Notes under the pieces: model-generated
The model's input: only the letters and a program-made list of their open reading frames with translations
Databases searched by the model: none
What the model was told of the DNA's origin: nothing
Translations under genes and position numbers: made by a program
Source of the DNA: Nocardia vaccinii NBRC 15922
GTDB taxonomy: Bacteria > Actinomycetota > Actinomycetes > Mycobacteriales > Mycobacteriaceae
Length of the DNA stretch: 64,000 bases
Assembly: GCF_001613305.1 (NCBI RefSeq)
Contig: NZ_BDCC01000009.1
Location: 434,001 to 498,000 of the forward strand
Reading direction: 5' to 3'
Part shown: in pieces, positions 25,644 to 33,819 of the stretch
Layout of the letters: every line of letters begins with the position of its first letter
How positions within the stretch are numbered: the stretch's first letter is position 1

Positions 25644-26918
25644 ATGACCTCCCCCGCCGATATCGAGAGCGCGGCGCGCGCCGGTCTGGCCGCCGTCGCG
25701 GCGATGCCCGCCGCGCAGGAGCACTGGCTGGAGGTCTACCGGCACCTGCACGCGAATCCCGAACTGTCCGGCGCGGAGGTCGCCACGGCCAGTCTGGTCG
25801 CGAACGAACTGCGGGCGATGCCCGGCTGGGAGGTCACCGAGGGCGTCGGCGGCACGGGTGTGGTCGGTGTGCTCGGCGGCGGTCCCGGCCCGGTGATCTG
25901 GTTGCGCGCGGATATGGACGCGCTGCCGGTACAGGAGGAGACCGGACTGGACTACGCCTCGCGCACGCCGGGCGTGATGCACGCGTGCGGCCACGACGTA
26001 CACGTCACAGCTCTGTTGGGCGCCTGTGCGCGCCTGGCCGAGCGGTCCGACCTGCCGGGCACGATCGTGGCGGTCTTCCAGCCCGCCGAGGAGACCGGTT
26101 TCGGCGCACGCGGCATGCTCGACGACGGCCTGCTGGACCGTTTCCCGCGTCCGCGGATCGTGCTGGGTCAGCACGTCGGCCCGGTTCCGGCCGGACTGAT
26201 CCTCAGCCGCGGCGGCACGCTGATGGCGGCGTCGGATTCGATCCGGATCGAGCTGACCGGGTCGGGCGGGCACGCCTCCATGCCGCATGCCGCGGTGAAT
26301 CCGCTGACCATGGCCGCCTCCCTGGTGCAGCGGTTGCAGGGCCTGGCCGCCCAGCATTCCGGGTTGCCATCCGCACCGGTGCTCACACCCGCCGCGCTGC
26401 ACGTCGGTGACCGCCCGAACGTGATCGCCGAACAAGCCGAAATGCTTTTGAGCCTGCGGACATTCACCTCCGGCTCGCGCGAGACGATTCTGAATGGTGT
26501 GCGCCGGATGGCCGCCACGGAGGCCGAATCCGCTGGGGCGCACAAGGATCCGGTGGTCGAGGTATTCGACAGCTTCCCGGTGACGACCAATACCGTCGCC
26601 GATACCGACCGCCTGCTGGCAACGTTCGCCGCCAACGGATTCCCAGCCTTCCCGTTGCCCGGGCCGATCACCGGCAGTGAGGATTTCGGCGCCTTCGCCA
26701 CCGCGGCGAATTGCGCGTCGGTGTTCTGGTACGTCGGCGGATTCTCCGCGGATCGGTACACCGCCGAGGATTGGATCGGATTGCATCGGGAGATGGCGCT
26801 GCCCGCCGGGACGGCCTCCAACCACTCCCCCCGCTTCGCGCCCGATCCGGAGCAGACCCTGCCACCCGCGATCAACGCGCTGGTCGTCGCGGCGGGCAGC
26901 GAACTCGCCGCGGGCTGA
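25644..26918 (+). CDS. M20 family amidohydrolase/peptidase
   Basis: A 424-residue metal-dependent amidohydrolase (IAA-amino acid hydrolase/hippurate hydrolase type). Metal-binding motifs: ADMDALPVQE, HACGHDVHVT and QPAEETGFGARGM near residues 90-160, LGQHVGPVPAG, and the dimerisation lid with SGGHASMPHAA. The late ITGSEDFGAFA is also typical. It would cleave an amide bond of an N-acylated amino acid or similar. ATG 25644 follows AAGGAG. Substrate unspecified. Confidence 0.92.
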   Translation: MTSPADIESAARAGLAAVAAMPAAQEHWLEVYRHLHANPELSGAEVATASLVANELRAMPGWEVTEGVGGTGVVGVLGGGPGPVIWLRADMDALPVQEETGLDYASRTPGVMHACGHDVHVTALLGACARLAERSDLPGTIVAVFQPAEETGFGARGMLDDGLLDRFPRPRIVLGQHVGPVPAGLILSRGGTLMAASDSIRIELTGSGGHASMPHAAVNPLTMAASLVQRLQGLAAQHSGLPSAPVLTPAALHVGDRPNVIAEQAEMLLSLRTFTSGSRETILNGVRRMAATEAESAGAHKDPVVEVFDSFPVTTNTVADTDRLLATFAANGFPAFPLPGPITGSEDFGAFATAANCASVFWYVGGFSADRYTAEDWIGLHREMALPAGTASNHSPRFAPDPEQTLPPAINALVVAAGSELAAG

Positions 26919-26957
26919 ACGAAACACACCGGCTTTACGTGCACAGTTGCCCGCCGA

Positions 26958-28094
26958 TCAGAATCGACGCGCGCCGGCGACCGGCATCTGCGAGATAGGG
27001 GATTCGATCACCCCGGTGCTGTCGGTCGAGGCGTGAATGACTCGCCCGTTGCCCTCGTAGATGGCCGAATGCTCGCCGCCGTAGAACGACACCACATCAC
27101 CGGGCCGCAACTGACTCAGCGGTACCGGGGTTCCGGAGTCGAGCTGGCCGTAGCTGGTGCGCGGCAAGGCGACTCCGGCCTGCCGGTAGGACCACTGCAC
27201 CAGGCCGGAGCAGTCGAAGGCGTTGGGACCAGCCGAACCGTAGCGATAGGCGGACCCGAGCTTGGAGCGAGCGGCATCGAGGGCGCGTTCACCGGCGGTC
27301 TCCCGGGGCGCGGGTGCCGCCTGCGGTACGGACAGCGCCGGAGGTGTGGGCAGGTTCAGGCCGGGCAGCGTCAAACCGCGGAACTGAGGTGCGGACAGGA
27401 ATTGCCGGACCTGTGGAATATCCAGCACGGACGGCAGGGCCGGCAGCTGGGGCTGTGCGGCGCCGGGTGCGGGGGCCGAGTTCGGAGCCGGGACCGAGTT
27501 CGGAGCCGGGGCCGAGTTCGGAGCCGGGGCCGAGTTCGGAGCCGGGGCCGAGCCCGGGGCGAACGTGAATGTCCATGGGGATGACTGTTCAGGTGTGGTC
27601 GTCACGGTGGGCGCGGCGGCAAAGCCCGCAATCGCTGGAGCCGGTGCGAGCGCGACAGCGGGATGGGCGATCGCGGGTGTCGCCACGACAGCGGAGTGCA
27701 GGATTTCGAGGCCCGGTTCGGTCTCGACCGCGCCGGGCACGGGCGTCGCGGCGGGGTGCGCGACCGCGGGAGTAGACGCGAGCCCGACGGCGGACCGCAC
27801 GATTTCGGGAATGTGCGCCGCGCCGATCACGACCCGTGGCTCGATGTTCGAATTCGGCTGCGGCGCTGCCGGAGCCAGATGGAGCCCATGTTCGACGTTT
27901 TCGGGGACGGCGACCTGGTCCGGTACATCGATCACACCGATGCCGGGGAGGTTCAGGGGTTGGGCGGCTGCCTGGCCGGTGGTGAGCACCGTCGCCCAGA
28001 CCATTCCGACAGTTGCCGCGGCGACTCCCAACGCGAACCAGAGCACCCGCCGCAGCAGGCGGCTATATCGGACCTCGTCGTTTCCTGCGCTCAT
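26958..28094 (-). CDS. NlpC/P60 family cell-wall hydrolase
   Basis: A 378-residue protein with an N-terminal membrane anchor or signal (LLRRVLWFALGVAAATVGMV), a long Ala/Pro-rich region with four SAPAPN-type repeats, and a C-terminal NlpC/P60 domain from about residue 270 (GSAYRYGSAGPNAFDCSGLVQWSYRQAG, catalytic Cys; GGEHSAIYEGNGRVIHAS, His residues). It would cut peptide stems of peptidoglycan, as RipA-type enzymes do. ATG 28094 has AAGGAGCAC upstream. Confidence 0.9.
   Translation of the reverse strand: MSAGNDEVRYSRLLRRVLWFALGVAAATVGMVWATVLTTGQAAAQPLNLPGIGVIDVPDQVAVPENVEHGLHLAPAAPQPNSNIEPRVVIGAAHIPEIVRSAVGLASTPAVAHPAATPVPGAVETEPGLEILHSAVVATPAIAHPAVALAPAPAIAGFAAAPTVTTTPEQSSPWTFTFAPGSAPAPNSAPAPNSAPAPNSVPAPNSAPAPGAAQPQLPALPSVLDIPQVRQFLSAPQFRGLTLPGLNLPTPPALSVPQAAPAPRETAGERALDAARSKLGSAYRYGSAGPNAFDCSGLVQWSYRQAGVALPRTSYGQLDSGTPVPLSQLRPGDVVSFYGGEHSAIYEGNGRVIHASTDSTGVIESPISQMPVAGARRF
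27476..27547 (-). repeat. 18-bp tandem repeat inside the NlpC/P60 gene
   Basis: Four head-to-tail copies of CCGAGTTCGGAGCCGGGG (plus strand), nearly identical, encode APAPNS units in the Pro-rich linker. In-frame repeats of this sort can change in copy number by slippage and so alter linker length. Confidence 0.85.
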
Positions 28095-28184
28095 GATGTG
28101 CTCCTTACGATCCTGTCATCGAGGGTCGATCGGGGCCGTGCGACGCCGCGTCCCGATGACGCGGGTGACTCCGTCGAGCTCCTC

Positions 28185-28333
28185 GAAATAGATTCGAAAA
28201 ACATCACGGTGATGCGTCCAGTCGAGCGGATCCGAGGCGCAATCTTTCGCCGGAAAATGCGGAATTACAAATACAACCGCACGAAATACCATAACGAGAG
28301 GATAAATTATCGAAAAACAACCGATCTCACGAC
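28185..28333. other. AT-rich island next to the partition genes
   Basis: Bases 28240-28333 in particular (for example GGATAAATTATCGAAAAAC) are far richer in A and T than any other non-coding stretch here. No gene is seen. Together with the plasmid-like parA pair this suggests acquired DNA, possibly the edge of an integrated element. Confidence 0.5.
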
Positions 28334-28370
28334 AATGCCCCGTAATGCATTTTTTGCACTACGGGGCATT
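28334..28370 (-). terminator. Stem-loop terminator of the parA operon
   Basis: AATGCCCCGTA pairs perfectly with TACGGGGCATT, extended by ATGCA/TGCA around a T-rich loop, 13 bases past the partner gene's stop. Low GC flanks support termination on the minus strand. Confidence 0.7.
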
Positions 28371-28382
28371 ACCGGAGACCAT

Positions 28383-29225
28383 TCAGGCGCTGATCTGCTG
28401 TTCGATCTGCTCGGCCAGGCCGCGCAACTTCGCGGCGAATTCACGGGCCGCGTCCGGGTCGCCGCCGGAACCCTTGACGATCCGGCGGGTCAGCGCGGCC
28501 AGCCGGGTCTCGGCCGAACTGAACAGATCCACCGGATGTTCGCGCTGATCCTCGGCCACCTCACCGCGCAGCCAGGCCTGCAAGCGCTGCACCACCCGGT
28601 CGCGATCGAATTCACCGGGCAGCACCGCAACCGCTTCGCGCAGTTTGCCCGCGGTGATCTTCACATCGCCCGCGGCGAGGGTGGCGTAGACGGTGACCGC
28701 GGCATCCTCACCGTGCTCGGCCGCTACCGGCAGCAATTCCCGGATCTGCCCCTCGTTGATCCCCGGGGCAAGCGGATGCAGTTTCGCGGCCAGCGGCCAG
28801 GCGCGAATCAGTTTGTGCGCGTACGAGCGCTGCATATCCCATCGCTGTTCGACATAATCGTCGAAACTGGCATAGGAATCGCGGTACAGCCGCCCGTCAC
28901 GAACGATCTGCAGCGCTCGCCCGGCCGCCCAGAAGGCCATGCGCAGGGTGCCGATCGAGGATTCACAGGCCGACAACTGCGTCTGCTCACCATCGCTGAG
29001 TGGTCCCTCGCCCGGATCGGGCAGCGGGACCGTGAGCACATCCACCAGCTGTGGTTCACCGGACGGCGGTACGACCGTCAGGGCCGGCCCGGAACGTCCC
29101 TGCTGATTCCATTCGGCATCGCGCAGCGGCGAGACCGCGGGTGTGTGCTCGGCCGAATCGTCCAGCGGATTGAGCGCCTGCGCGTGTCCGCCGCCGATCA
29201 TTGATTTTCTGCGTTGCGGAGGCAT
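28383..29225 (-). CDS. Partition-associated protein next to parA
   Basis: A 280-residue protein. Its first 90 residues are variable and Pro-rich; the core LSDGEQTQLSACESSIGTLR, then LYRDSYASFDDYVEQRW and MQRSYAHKLIRAW, is typical of small proteins encoded next to ParA on actinobacterial plasmids and integrated elements, with an HTH-like segment in RSYAHKLIRAWPLAAKL and NEGQIRELLPVA. The C-terminus is a coiled helix rich in Arg and Glu. Its start overlaps the parA stop by one base (TGATG). It probably binds a centromere-like site; the palindrome at 30033-30056 is a candidate. Confidence 0.6.
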   Translation of the reverse strand: MPPQRRKSMIGGGHAQALNPLDDSAEHTPAVSPLRDAEWNQQGRSGPALTVVPPSGEPQLVDVLTVPLPDPGEGPLSDGEQTQLSACESSIGTLRMAFWAAGRALQIVRDGRLYRDSYASFDDYVEQRWDMQRSYAHKLIRAWPLAAKLHPLAPGINEGQIRELLPVAAEHGEDAAVTVYATLAAGDVKITAGKLREAVAVLPGEFDRDRVVQRLQAWLRGEVAEDQREHPVDLFSSAETRLAALTRRIVKGSGGDPDAAREFAAKLRGLAEQIEQQISA

Positions 29226-29950
29226 CAGGCGGGCACCCCCAGCGCGGCGCGGTAGGGCGCGACGAGTTCATCGCCCACCTGTCGGTATTCACCGAGATCC
29301 TGGAGTGGATTCTCCGCCCCCTCGCCGACTTCCCCATCGGCGGCTTCGCGATACCACTTCCATGCGCTCACACAGGCTTGGAAAACCTCATAATCGGCGT
29401 CCTCCAGACAGGCCCGCTGCGAGCGGTATTCCGTGGAAATGTTGACACCGTTCTTCATCGTGACCGGAACCTTTGTCATCAGGACCCGGACCCGGATTTC
29501 CCGGTCCGTGCCCGCAGCCGCCTCCTCGGCGGCCCGATAGGTACTGGGCACTCGCTTCACCTCCGAGGGGCTCACGCTCGTCAACAGGACGAGCTCATCG
29601 GTAGCGGGAATGGCCGCCTTGAAAATATCCGCCGATTCACCTCCGGCGTCCACGATCACGACGTCGTAGTCGGCGGAATTGTCGGCGATGCAGTCGCCGA
29701 CGTGTCTGGACGGAAATGCGATGAGCGTGAACGGGATGTCCACCTCGGCCCGGACCAGCCTGCGATGCCAGGAATATCCGGTCTGGCTGAGCGGATCGGC
29801 ATCGATCACCAGGACGCGCAATTCGTGTACCCGAGCGAAATAGGCGGCCAGAAAGAACGCGGAAGTGGTCTTCCCGACACCGCCCTTCAGATTCCCCAAT
29901 GTGATGACCAGGGGACGAGGCAGATCCAGTGATGCAACAGAATTCGTCAT
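29225..29950 (-). CDS. ParA-family partition ATPase
   Basis: A 241-residue ParA/Soj-like ATPase with deviant Walker A NLKGGVGKTTSA near residue 20, Walker A' VLVIDADPLSQTGYSW and Walker B YDVVIVDAGGES. It lacks the N-terminal extension of the chromosomal ParA and is not next to parB/gidB, so it is a plasmid-type partition protein inside the chromosome. ATG 29950 follows GGGAGGACC. First gene of a two-gene operon ending at a clear stem-loop. Confidence 0.85.
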   Translation of the reverse strand: MTNSVASLDLPRPLVITLGNLKGGVGKTTSAFFLAAYFARVHELRVLVIDADPLSQTGYSWHRRLVRAEVDIPFTLIAFPSRHVGDCIADNSADYDVVIVDAGGESADIFKAAIPATDELVLLTSVSPSEVKRVPSTYRAAEEAAAGTDREIRVRVLMTKVPVTMKNGVNISTEYRSQRACLEDADYEVFQACVSAWKWYREAADGEVGEGAENPLQDLGEYRQVGDELVAPYRAALGVPA

Positions 29951-30032
29951 GGACGGTCCTCCCGTAGTGAGGAGTAAAACTGTGCGATTGCCAGTCTTAC
30001 ACGGGCGTAACTACGAAACCGCTCGATGCGCG

Positions 30033-30056
30033 CGGCGTGTCCAATTGGACACGCCG
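30033..30056. promoter_or_regulatory. 24-bp perfect palindrome upstream of parA
   Basis: Half-site CGGCGTGTCCAA followed by its exact complement, centred on CCAATTGG, with looser outer matches (GGCGTAACT and ATTACGCTA) on either side. It lies 83 bases upstream of parA and just before the divergent EamA leader. Candidate parS-like centromere or operator for the ParA partner protein. Confidence 0.75.
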
Positions 30057-30091
30057 GAATTACGCTACGCATACCGGACGCAGCCGGACGC

Positions 30092-30150
30092 CCGGTAGTA
30101 TCTCGGCCATGCACCGAATTTTCACCGTCACTCCGCCGCCCGCCTCCTGA
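30092..30150 (+). promoter_or_regulatory. Promoter and leaderless 13-residue leader ORF before the EamA gene
   Basis: TAGTAT at 30092-30097 is a good -10. Eleven bases later comes ATG 30109 with no ribosome binding site, opening a 13-codon frame (MHRIFTVTPPPAS, stop at 30148-30150). A 136-base leader follows, with a hairpin-prone GTTCGGGTACC/GGTACGAAC region, before the transporter ATG. This has the look of a translation-dependent attenuator. Confidence 0.4.
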
Positions 30151-30286
30151 GCGAGGTGGTTTCACGGGCCGGGTGGCGTCAGCCGCTCGGTTGAGTTCGG
30201 GTACCCGTCTCCCGGTACGAACATCGTCGGCAACTGCCTCGCGTCGTCGTCCTTCCTTCCTCTTCGACGCAGGAGTACCAACAACC

Positions 30287-31201
30287 ATGTCCGCCGACAT
30301 CGTCGCGCCCGCGCGCGACCGATCCGCACTGACTCTCATCTCGGCCGGAATCCTCTGGGGCACAGGAGGGCTGTCCGGCTCCATCCTCGCCCGCGAGGCA
30401 CATCTGTCACCGCTGTCCGTCGCGGCCTACCGGCTGCTCATCGGCGGCGGTCTCGCGATCGCCCTGCTGGCCTTCTCCGGCGGGTTGCGCGGCCTGCCGC
30501 GCACCCGTGCCGCGGCCGGCCGGATCCTGCTCACCGGCGGCCTGCTGGGATCCTTCCAAGGCAGCTATTTTCTTGCGGTGCAATATATTTCGGTGAGCAT
30601 CGCGACGATGGCCACGATCGGGACGCTGCCCGTCTTCGTCGCCCTCGGCGGCATGACGCGGACCCGGCGCAGACCCGATACCGCGACGCTCGCCGCGATC
30701 GCAGCGGCGGTCACGGGACTGATTCTGCTCACCTGGTCACCGGACGGCGTCACGACCGGATGGCGACTCGCCGCGGGCATCTGCTTCGCTCTGCTCGCCG
30801 CCGCCGGATTCGCGACCCTCACCCTGCTCACCGCGCGGACGATCGAGGGCCTGGACCCGTTGCGCACCACCGCCTTCGGCATGCTCACCGGCGGCCTGCT
30901 GCTCACACCCATCGCCCTGGCCAGCGGCATGGCGCTGCCTCTTCGGCCCGCACCCCTGGCCACGGCGGCCTACCTGGGTACCGTACCCACCGTTGTTGCC
31001 TACACCGCCTACTTCCGCGGATTACGCACTGCCGCACCGATTTTCGCTGCCATCGCGGCGCTCCTGGAACCGCTGACCGCAGCCCTGCTGTCAGTATTCG
31101 TTCTCGGCGAACGTCTCTCGTCGGCCGGGTGGTGCGGCGCGGCGCTGCTGATCGTCGCTTTGGGAGTGAGCAGCCGCAGACAACCGAAGACAACACGGTA
31201 G
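30287..31201 (+). CDS. EamA/DMT family transporter
   Basis: A 304-residue protein with ten predicted membrane helices in two EamA repeats (LISAGILWGTGGLSGSILA and LAAGICFALLAAAGFATLTLL open the halves). Family members export amino acids, drugs or metabolites; substrate is unknown. ATG 30287 follows GCAGGAGTACC. The long leader with its small ORF upstream suggests control by attenuation. Ends in a hairpin terminator. Confidence 0.88.
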   Translation: MSADIVAPARDRSALTLISAGILWGTGGLSGSILAREAHLSPLSVAAYRLLIGGGLAIALLAFSGGLRGLPRTRAAAGRILLTGGLLGSFQGSYFLAVQYISVSIATMATIGTLPVFVALGGMTRTRRRPDTATLAAIAAAVTGLILLTWSPDGVTTGWRLAAGICFALLAAAGFATLTLLTARTIEGLDPLRTTAFGMLTGGLLLTPIALASGMALPLRPAPLATAAYLGTVPTVVAYTAYFRGLRTAAPIFAAIAALLEPLTAALLSVFVLGERLSSAGWCGAALLIVALGVSSRRQPKTTR

Positions 31202-31204
31202 CTC

Positions 31205-31230
31205 GGCCGCTGCCCCGCGTAGCAGCGGCC
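31205..31230 (+). terminator. Hairpin after the EamA gene
   Basis: GGCCGCTG (31205-31212) pairs with CAGCGGCC (31223-31230), starting four bases past the stop codon, followed by CGATTTCGGGG. The remaining bases to 31487 hold no recognisable gene. Confidence 0.6.
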
Positions 31231-31487
31231 CGATTTCGGGGCGACGTATCCGACCGCGGTACGGCGCTTACCGGGATCCGCACCGTCGCTGCTCACCCGG
31301 ACCGGATCGGCGGTTGAGCCCGCTCGAGCTCGCCGGTCGGTGATCGCGATCGCACCGGCCAGGGCGCCGCCCGGATCGGCGCCCTGTCCGGCGCCGATCC
31401 GGGTGCGCCGGCGTTGCGCCTGCCGGCCTCCGCGATGCGAAGGGCCCGTCGGACGAGCGGAATTCGCTCGATGGGCCGCTCGCGCGA

Positions 31488-32957
31488 TCAGGCGTTCGCG
31501 GTTTCACTCGCATCCGGGCGAGGCCCGGTCGCCAGCAGCGAATGCCTTCTGCTGTAACCGAAGTAGATGATCATGCCGAGCACGAACCAGATCGCGAACC
31601 GCAACCAGGTGATCGGCTGCAGGAAGGTGATCAACCAGATCGAGAAGCCGATGCCGACCAGCGGAACCACCGGCATCAGCGGGGTCCGGAACGAACGGGG
31701 CAATTCGGGTGAGCGGTAACGCAATACGATCACCGCCGCGCACACCACCACGAAGGCCAGCAGAATGCCGATGTTGGTCAGCTCGGCCGCCGAGCCGATC
31801 GGCATGAATCCGGCGATGGCCGCGGACACCGCGCCCGCGATCCAGGTGATCCGGGTCGGCACGTGCCGGGTCGGATGGGTCTTGGCGAACCATTTGGGCA
31901 GCAGGCCATCCCGGCTCATCGAGAACCAGATCCGGGTGACGCCCAGCATGAAGGTGAACAGCACCGTCGTGATGCCGATGATCGCGCCCGCCGCGATCAG
32001 ACTGCCCAGACCCGGCAGTCCCACGGACTTGAACGCCGTGGACAACCCGCTCTTGGGATTGATCTCGCTGTAGTGCTGCATACCGGTGAGCACCAGGCAG
32101 ACCAGCACGTACAGCACCATCGCGATGGCGAGTGAATACAGGATCGCCTTGGGCAGATGCCGTTTGGCATCGACGGACTCCTCGGCGGCGGTGGACATCG
32201 CGTCGTAGCCGAACACCGCGAAGAACACCGTCGAGGCCCCGGTCACCGCACCGCCGAAGCCGAACGGGAAGTACGGGTGATAGTTGCCGGACTTGATGTA
32301 GAAGAAGCCCACCACGATCACGATCAGGACGACCACGATCTTGATGGCGACCACGGCCGCCTCGAATCGCGCCGCCGCCCTCATGCCCAGATTCAGCAGC
32401 AGGGCGATGAGCAGGCACAGCAACGCGGCGAACAGATCCACCTTGTGTCCCGCACCGGTGCCCGGCGCACCGAGCATCCACACCGGCAGATGCAGATTCA
32501 GCTGTTCGAGCAGATATTCGATATAGCCGGAGATGCCGATCGCGACCACCGCGACGATGGCGGTGTATTCGAGCAGCAGATCCCAGCCGATGAACCAGCC
32601 GACCGGCTCACCCAGTACCGCATACCCGTAGGTGTACGCCGAACCGGCCTTCGGGATCAGGCCCGCGAACTCGGCATAGGACAGCGCCGCGGCCGCACTC
32701 GCGACACCGGCGATGAGAAAGGAGACCAGCACCGCCGGTCCGGCATTCTTGTTCGCGACCTCGCCCGCGAGACTGAAGATCCCCGCGCCGATGATGCCGC
32801 CGATGCCGATCGTGGTCAGCTGCCACAGGCCCAGGACCCGTTTCAAGCCACCGGAGTCGTGCTCCTCGATCTGATCGATGGGTTTGCGCCGGAAGAATTC
32901 GCGCTGGCCTGATGAGATGCGCAGGAAAAGACTGGGCATGACTGGACTGGCTGGCAT
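31488..32957 (-). CDS. Amino-acid permease (APC superfamily, cationic type)
   Basis: A 489-residue transporter with about 12 membrane helices. The first carries the APC glycine-rich motif (TIGIGGIIGAGIFSLAG), and the FAVFGYDAMSTAAEES segment in TM6-7 is typical of the YfnA/CAT group. The C-terminus YSRRHSLL is cytoplasmic. ATG 32957 has AAGGAGCAGC upstream. Substrates in this group are neutral or cationic amino acids; the specific one is unknown. Stands alone. Confidence 0.93.
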   Translation of the reverse strand: MPASPVMPSLFLRISSGQREFFRRKPIDQIEEHDSGGLKRVLGLWQLTTIGIGGIIGAGIFSLAGEVANKNAGPAVLVSFLIAGVASAAAALSYAEFAGLIPKAGSAYTYGYAVLGEPVGWFIGWDLLLEYTAIVAVVAIGISGYIEYLLEQLNLHLPVWMLGAPGTGAGHKVDLFAALLCLLIALLLNLGMRAAARFEAAVVAIKIVVVLIVIVVGFFYIKSGNYHPYFPFGFGGAVTGASTVFFAVFGYDAMSTAAEESVDAKRHLPKAILYSLAIAMVLYVLVCLVLTGMQHYSEINPKSGLSTAFKSVGLPGLGSLIAAGAIIGITTVLFTFMLGVTRIWFSMSRDGLLPKWFAKTHPTRHVPTRITWIAGAVSAAIAGFMPIGSAAELTNIGILLAFVVVCAAVIVLRYRSPELPRSFRTPLMPVVPLVGIGFSIWLITFLQPITWLRFAIWFVLGMIIYFGYSRRHSLLATGPRPDASETANA

Positions 32958-33101
32958 GTGCTGCTCCTTGTACTACCTGATCGGGGCAGTGTAAATGTGA
33001 GCGGTAACACCCAGATTGTCCGCTCTCATGAATGAAATCGGGCGATTTCGTCGGATCGGACAAGCAGATTGTCGGGCATATCTGCATGCCGCCGCTGCCG
33101 A

Positions 33102-33118
33102 GGGCCGGATTCCGGCCC
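33102..33118 (-). terminator. Short hairpin after the signalling operon
   Basis: GGGCCGG-ATT-CCGGCCC lies two bases after the FHA gene stop on the minus strand. Without a T-run, so a weak or factor-assisted terminator. Confidence 0.45.
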
Positions 33119-33120
33119 GT

Positions 33121-33819
33121 TCAGGCGGATTCGTAGGTCACGGTGATGGTGGTCCATCCGCCGACGTGGATCCGATCGCCGCTGTGCAGCGGAACCGGCG
33201 TACCGGGCGGGATCAGATCGTCGATGCCGTTCAGACTGGTCCCGTTCGTGGAGCCCAGGTCCGTGACGGTGAGAACGTCGCGGTCGATGTGGATCCGCGC
33301 GTGCGACCGGGATACGCCGATGTCCACCGGGGCGATACCGAGATCGATATCGGGTAGCACACCCTGCGACACACTGCGCTTGCCGATCAGGAAATCGCTG
33401 CCCCGCAACGGAATCCGGCGCTCCGGATAATAGCCGGGAAATTCCACCCGCTCGGCGTCCGGACCTTTGCGGGACAACATCCGCTGGTAGAGATCGCCGT
33501 CGGCCACGACTGTCGCCACCCAGATCAATTCTCCCGCAGCGCTGTTCGGAGCAGACTTACCGAATTCGACTGTCGGCGCCGCAGATTCGGACACCGCGGC
33601 GGCGGGATCGGCCTGCGCCGGAAACGATGCGGCCGCGGGCAGTGCCGAGTCATGGCCGCACACTTCGCAGAACCGCGCCGAGATCGGCGCACCGCATGAC
33701 GGGCACGGCAGCGGCGCCGCGGCCGGCCGAACCGGGGCCGGGCCGCTGCTCATGGCCGCCCCGCAGACGTCGCAGTAATCGGTGGCGGCCGATGGGTGAC
33801 CATCGGGACAGGTGAGCAC
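33121..33819 (-). CDS. FHA-domain protein with two zinc knuckles
   Basis: A 232-residue phosphothreonine reader. It starts with C-x14-18-C knuckles: CPDGHPSAATDYCDVCG at residues 4-20 and CPSCGAPISARFCEVCG near 40. After a flexible region comes an FHA domain (GSDFLIGKRSVS, GVSRSHARIHI, TDLGSTNGTSLNG) at the C-terminus; the FHA Arg, Ser and His residues needed for pThr are present. Start is a GTG that shares a base with the VWA stop. Last gene of the seven-gene operon, likely binding kinase-phosphorylated partners, as GarA does for PknG. Confidence 0.88.
   Translation of the reverse strand: MLTCPDGHPSAATDYCDVCGAAMSSGPAPVRPAAAPLPCPSCGAPISARFCEVCGHDSALPAAASFPAQADPAAAVSESAAPTVEFGKSAPNSAAGELIWVATVVADGDLYQRMLSRKGPDAERVEFPGYYPERRIPLRGSDFLIGKRSVSQGVLPDIDLGIAPVDIGVSRSHARIHIDRDVLTVTDLGSTNGTSLNGIDDLIPPGTPVPLHSGDRIHVGGWTTITVTYESA

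Noticed and set aside
27476..27547. Regular short repeats as a CRISPR array
   Set aside because: Units are directly adjacent without spacers and lie in frame within a Pro-rich coding region.
32157..32912. Plus-strand His/Asp-rich frame opposite the permease gene
   Set aside because: Typical reverse-complement shadow of a hydrophobic membrane protein gene.
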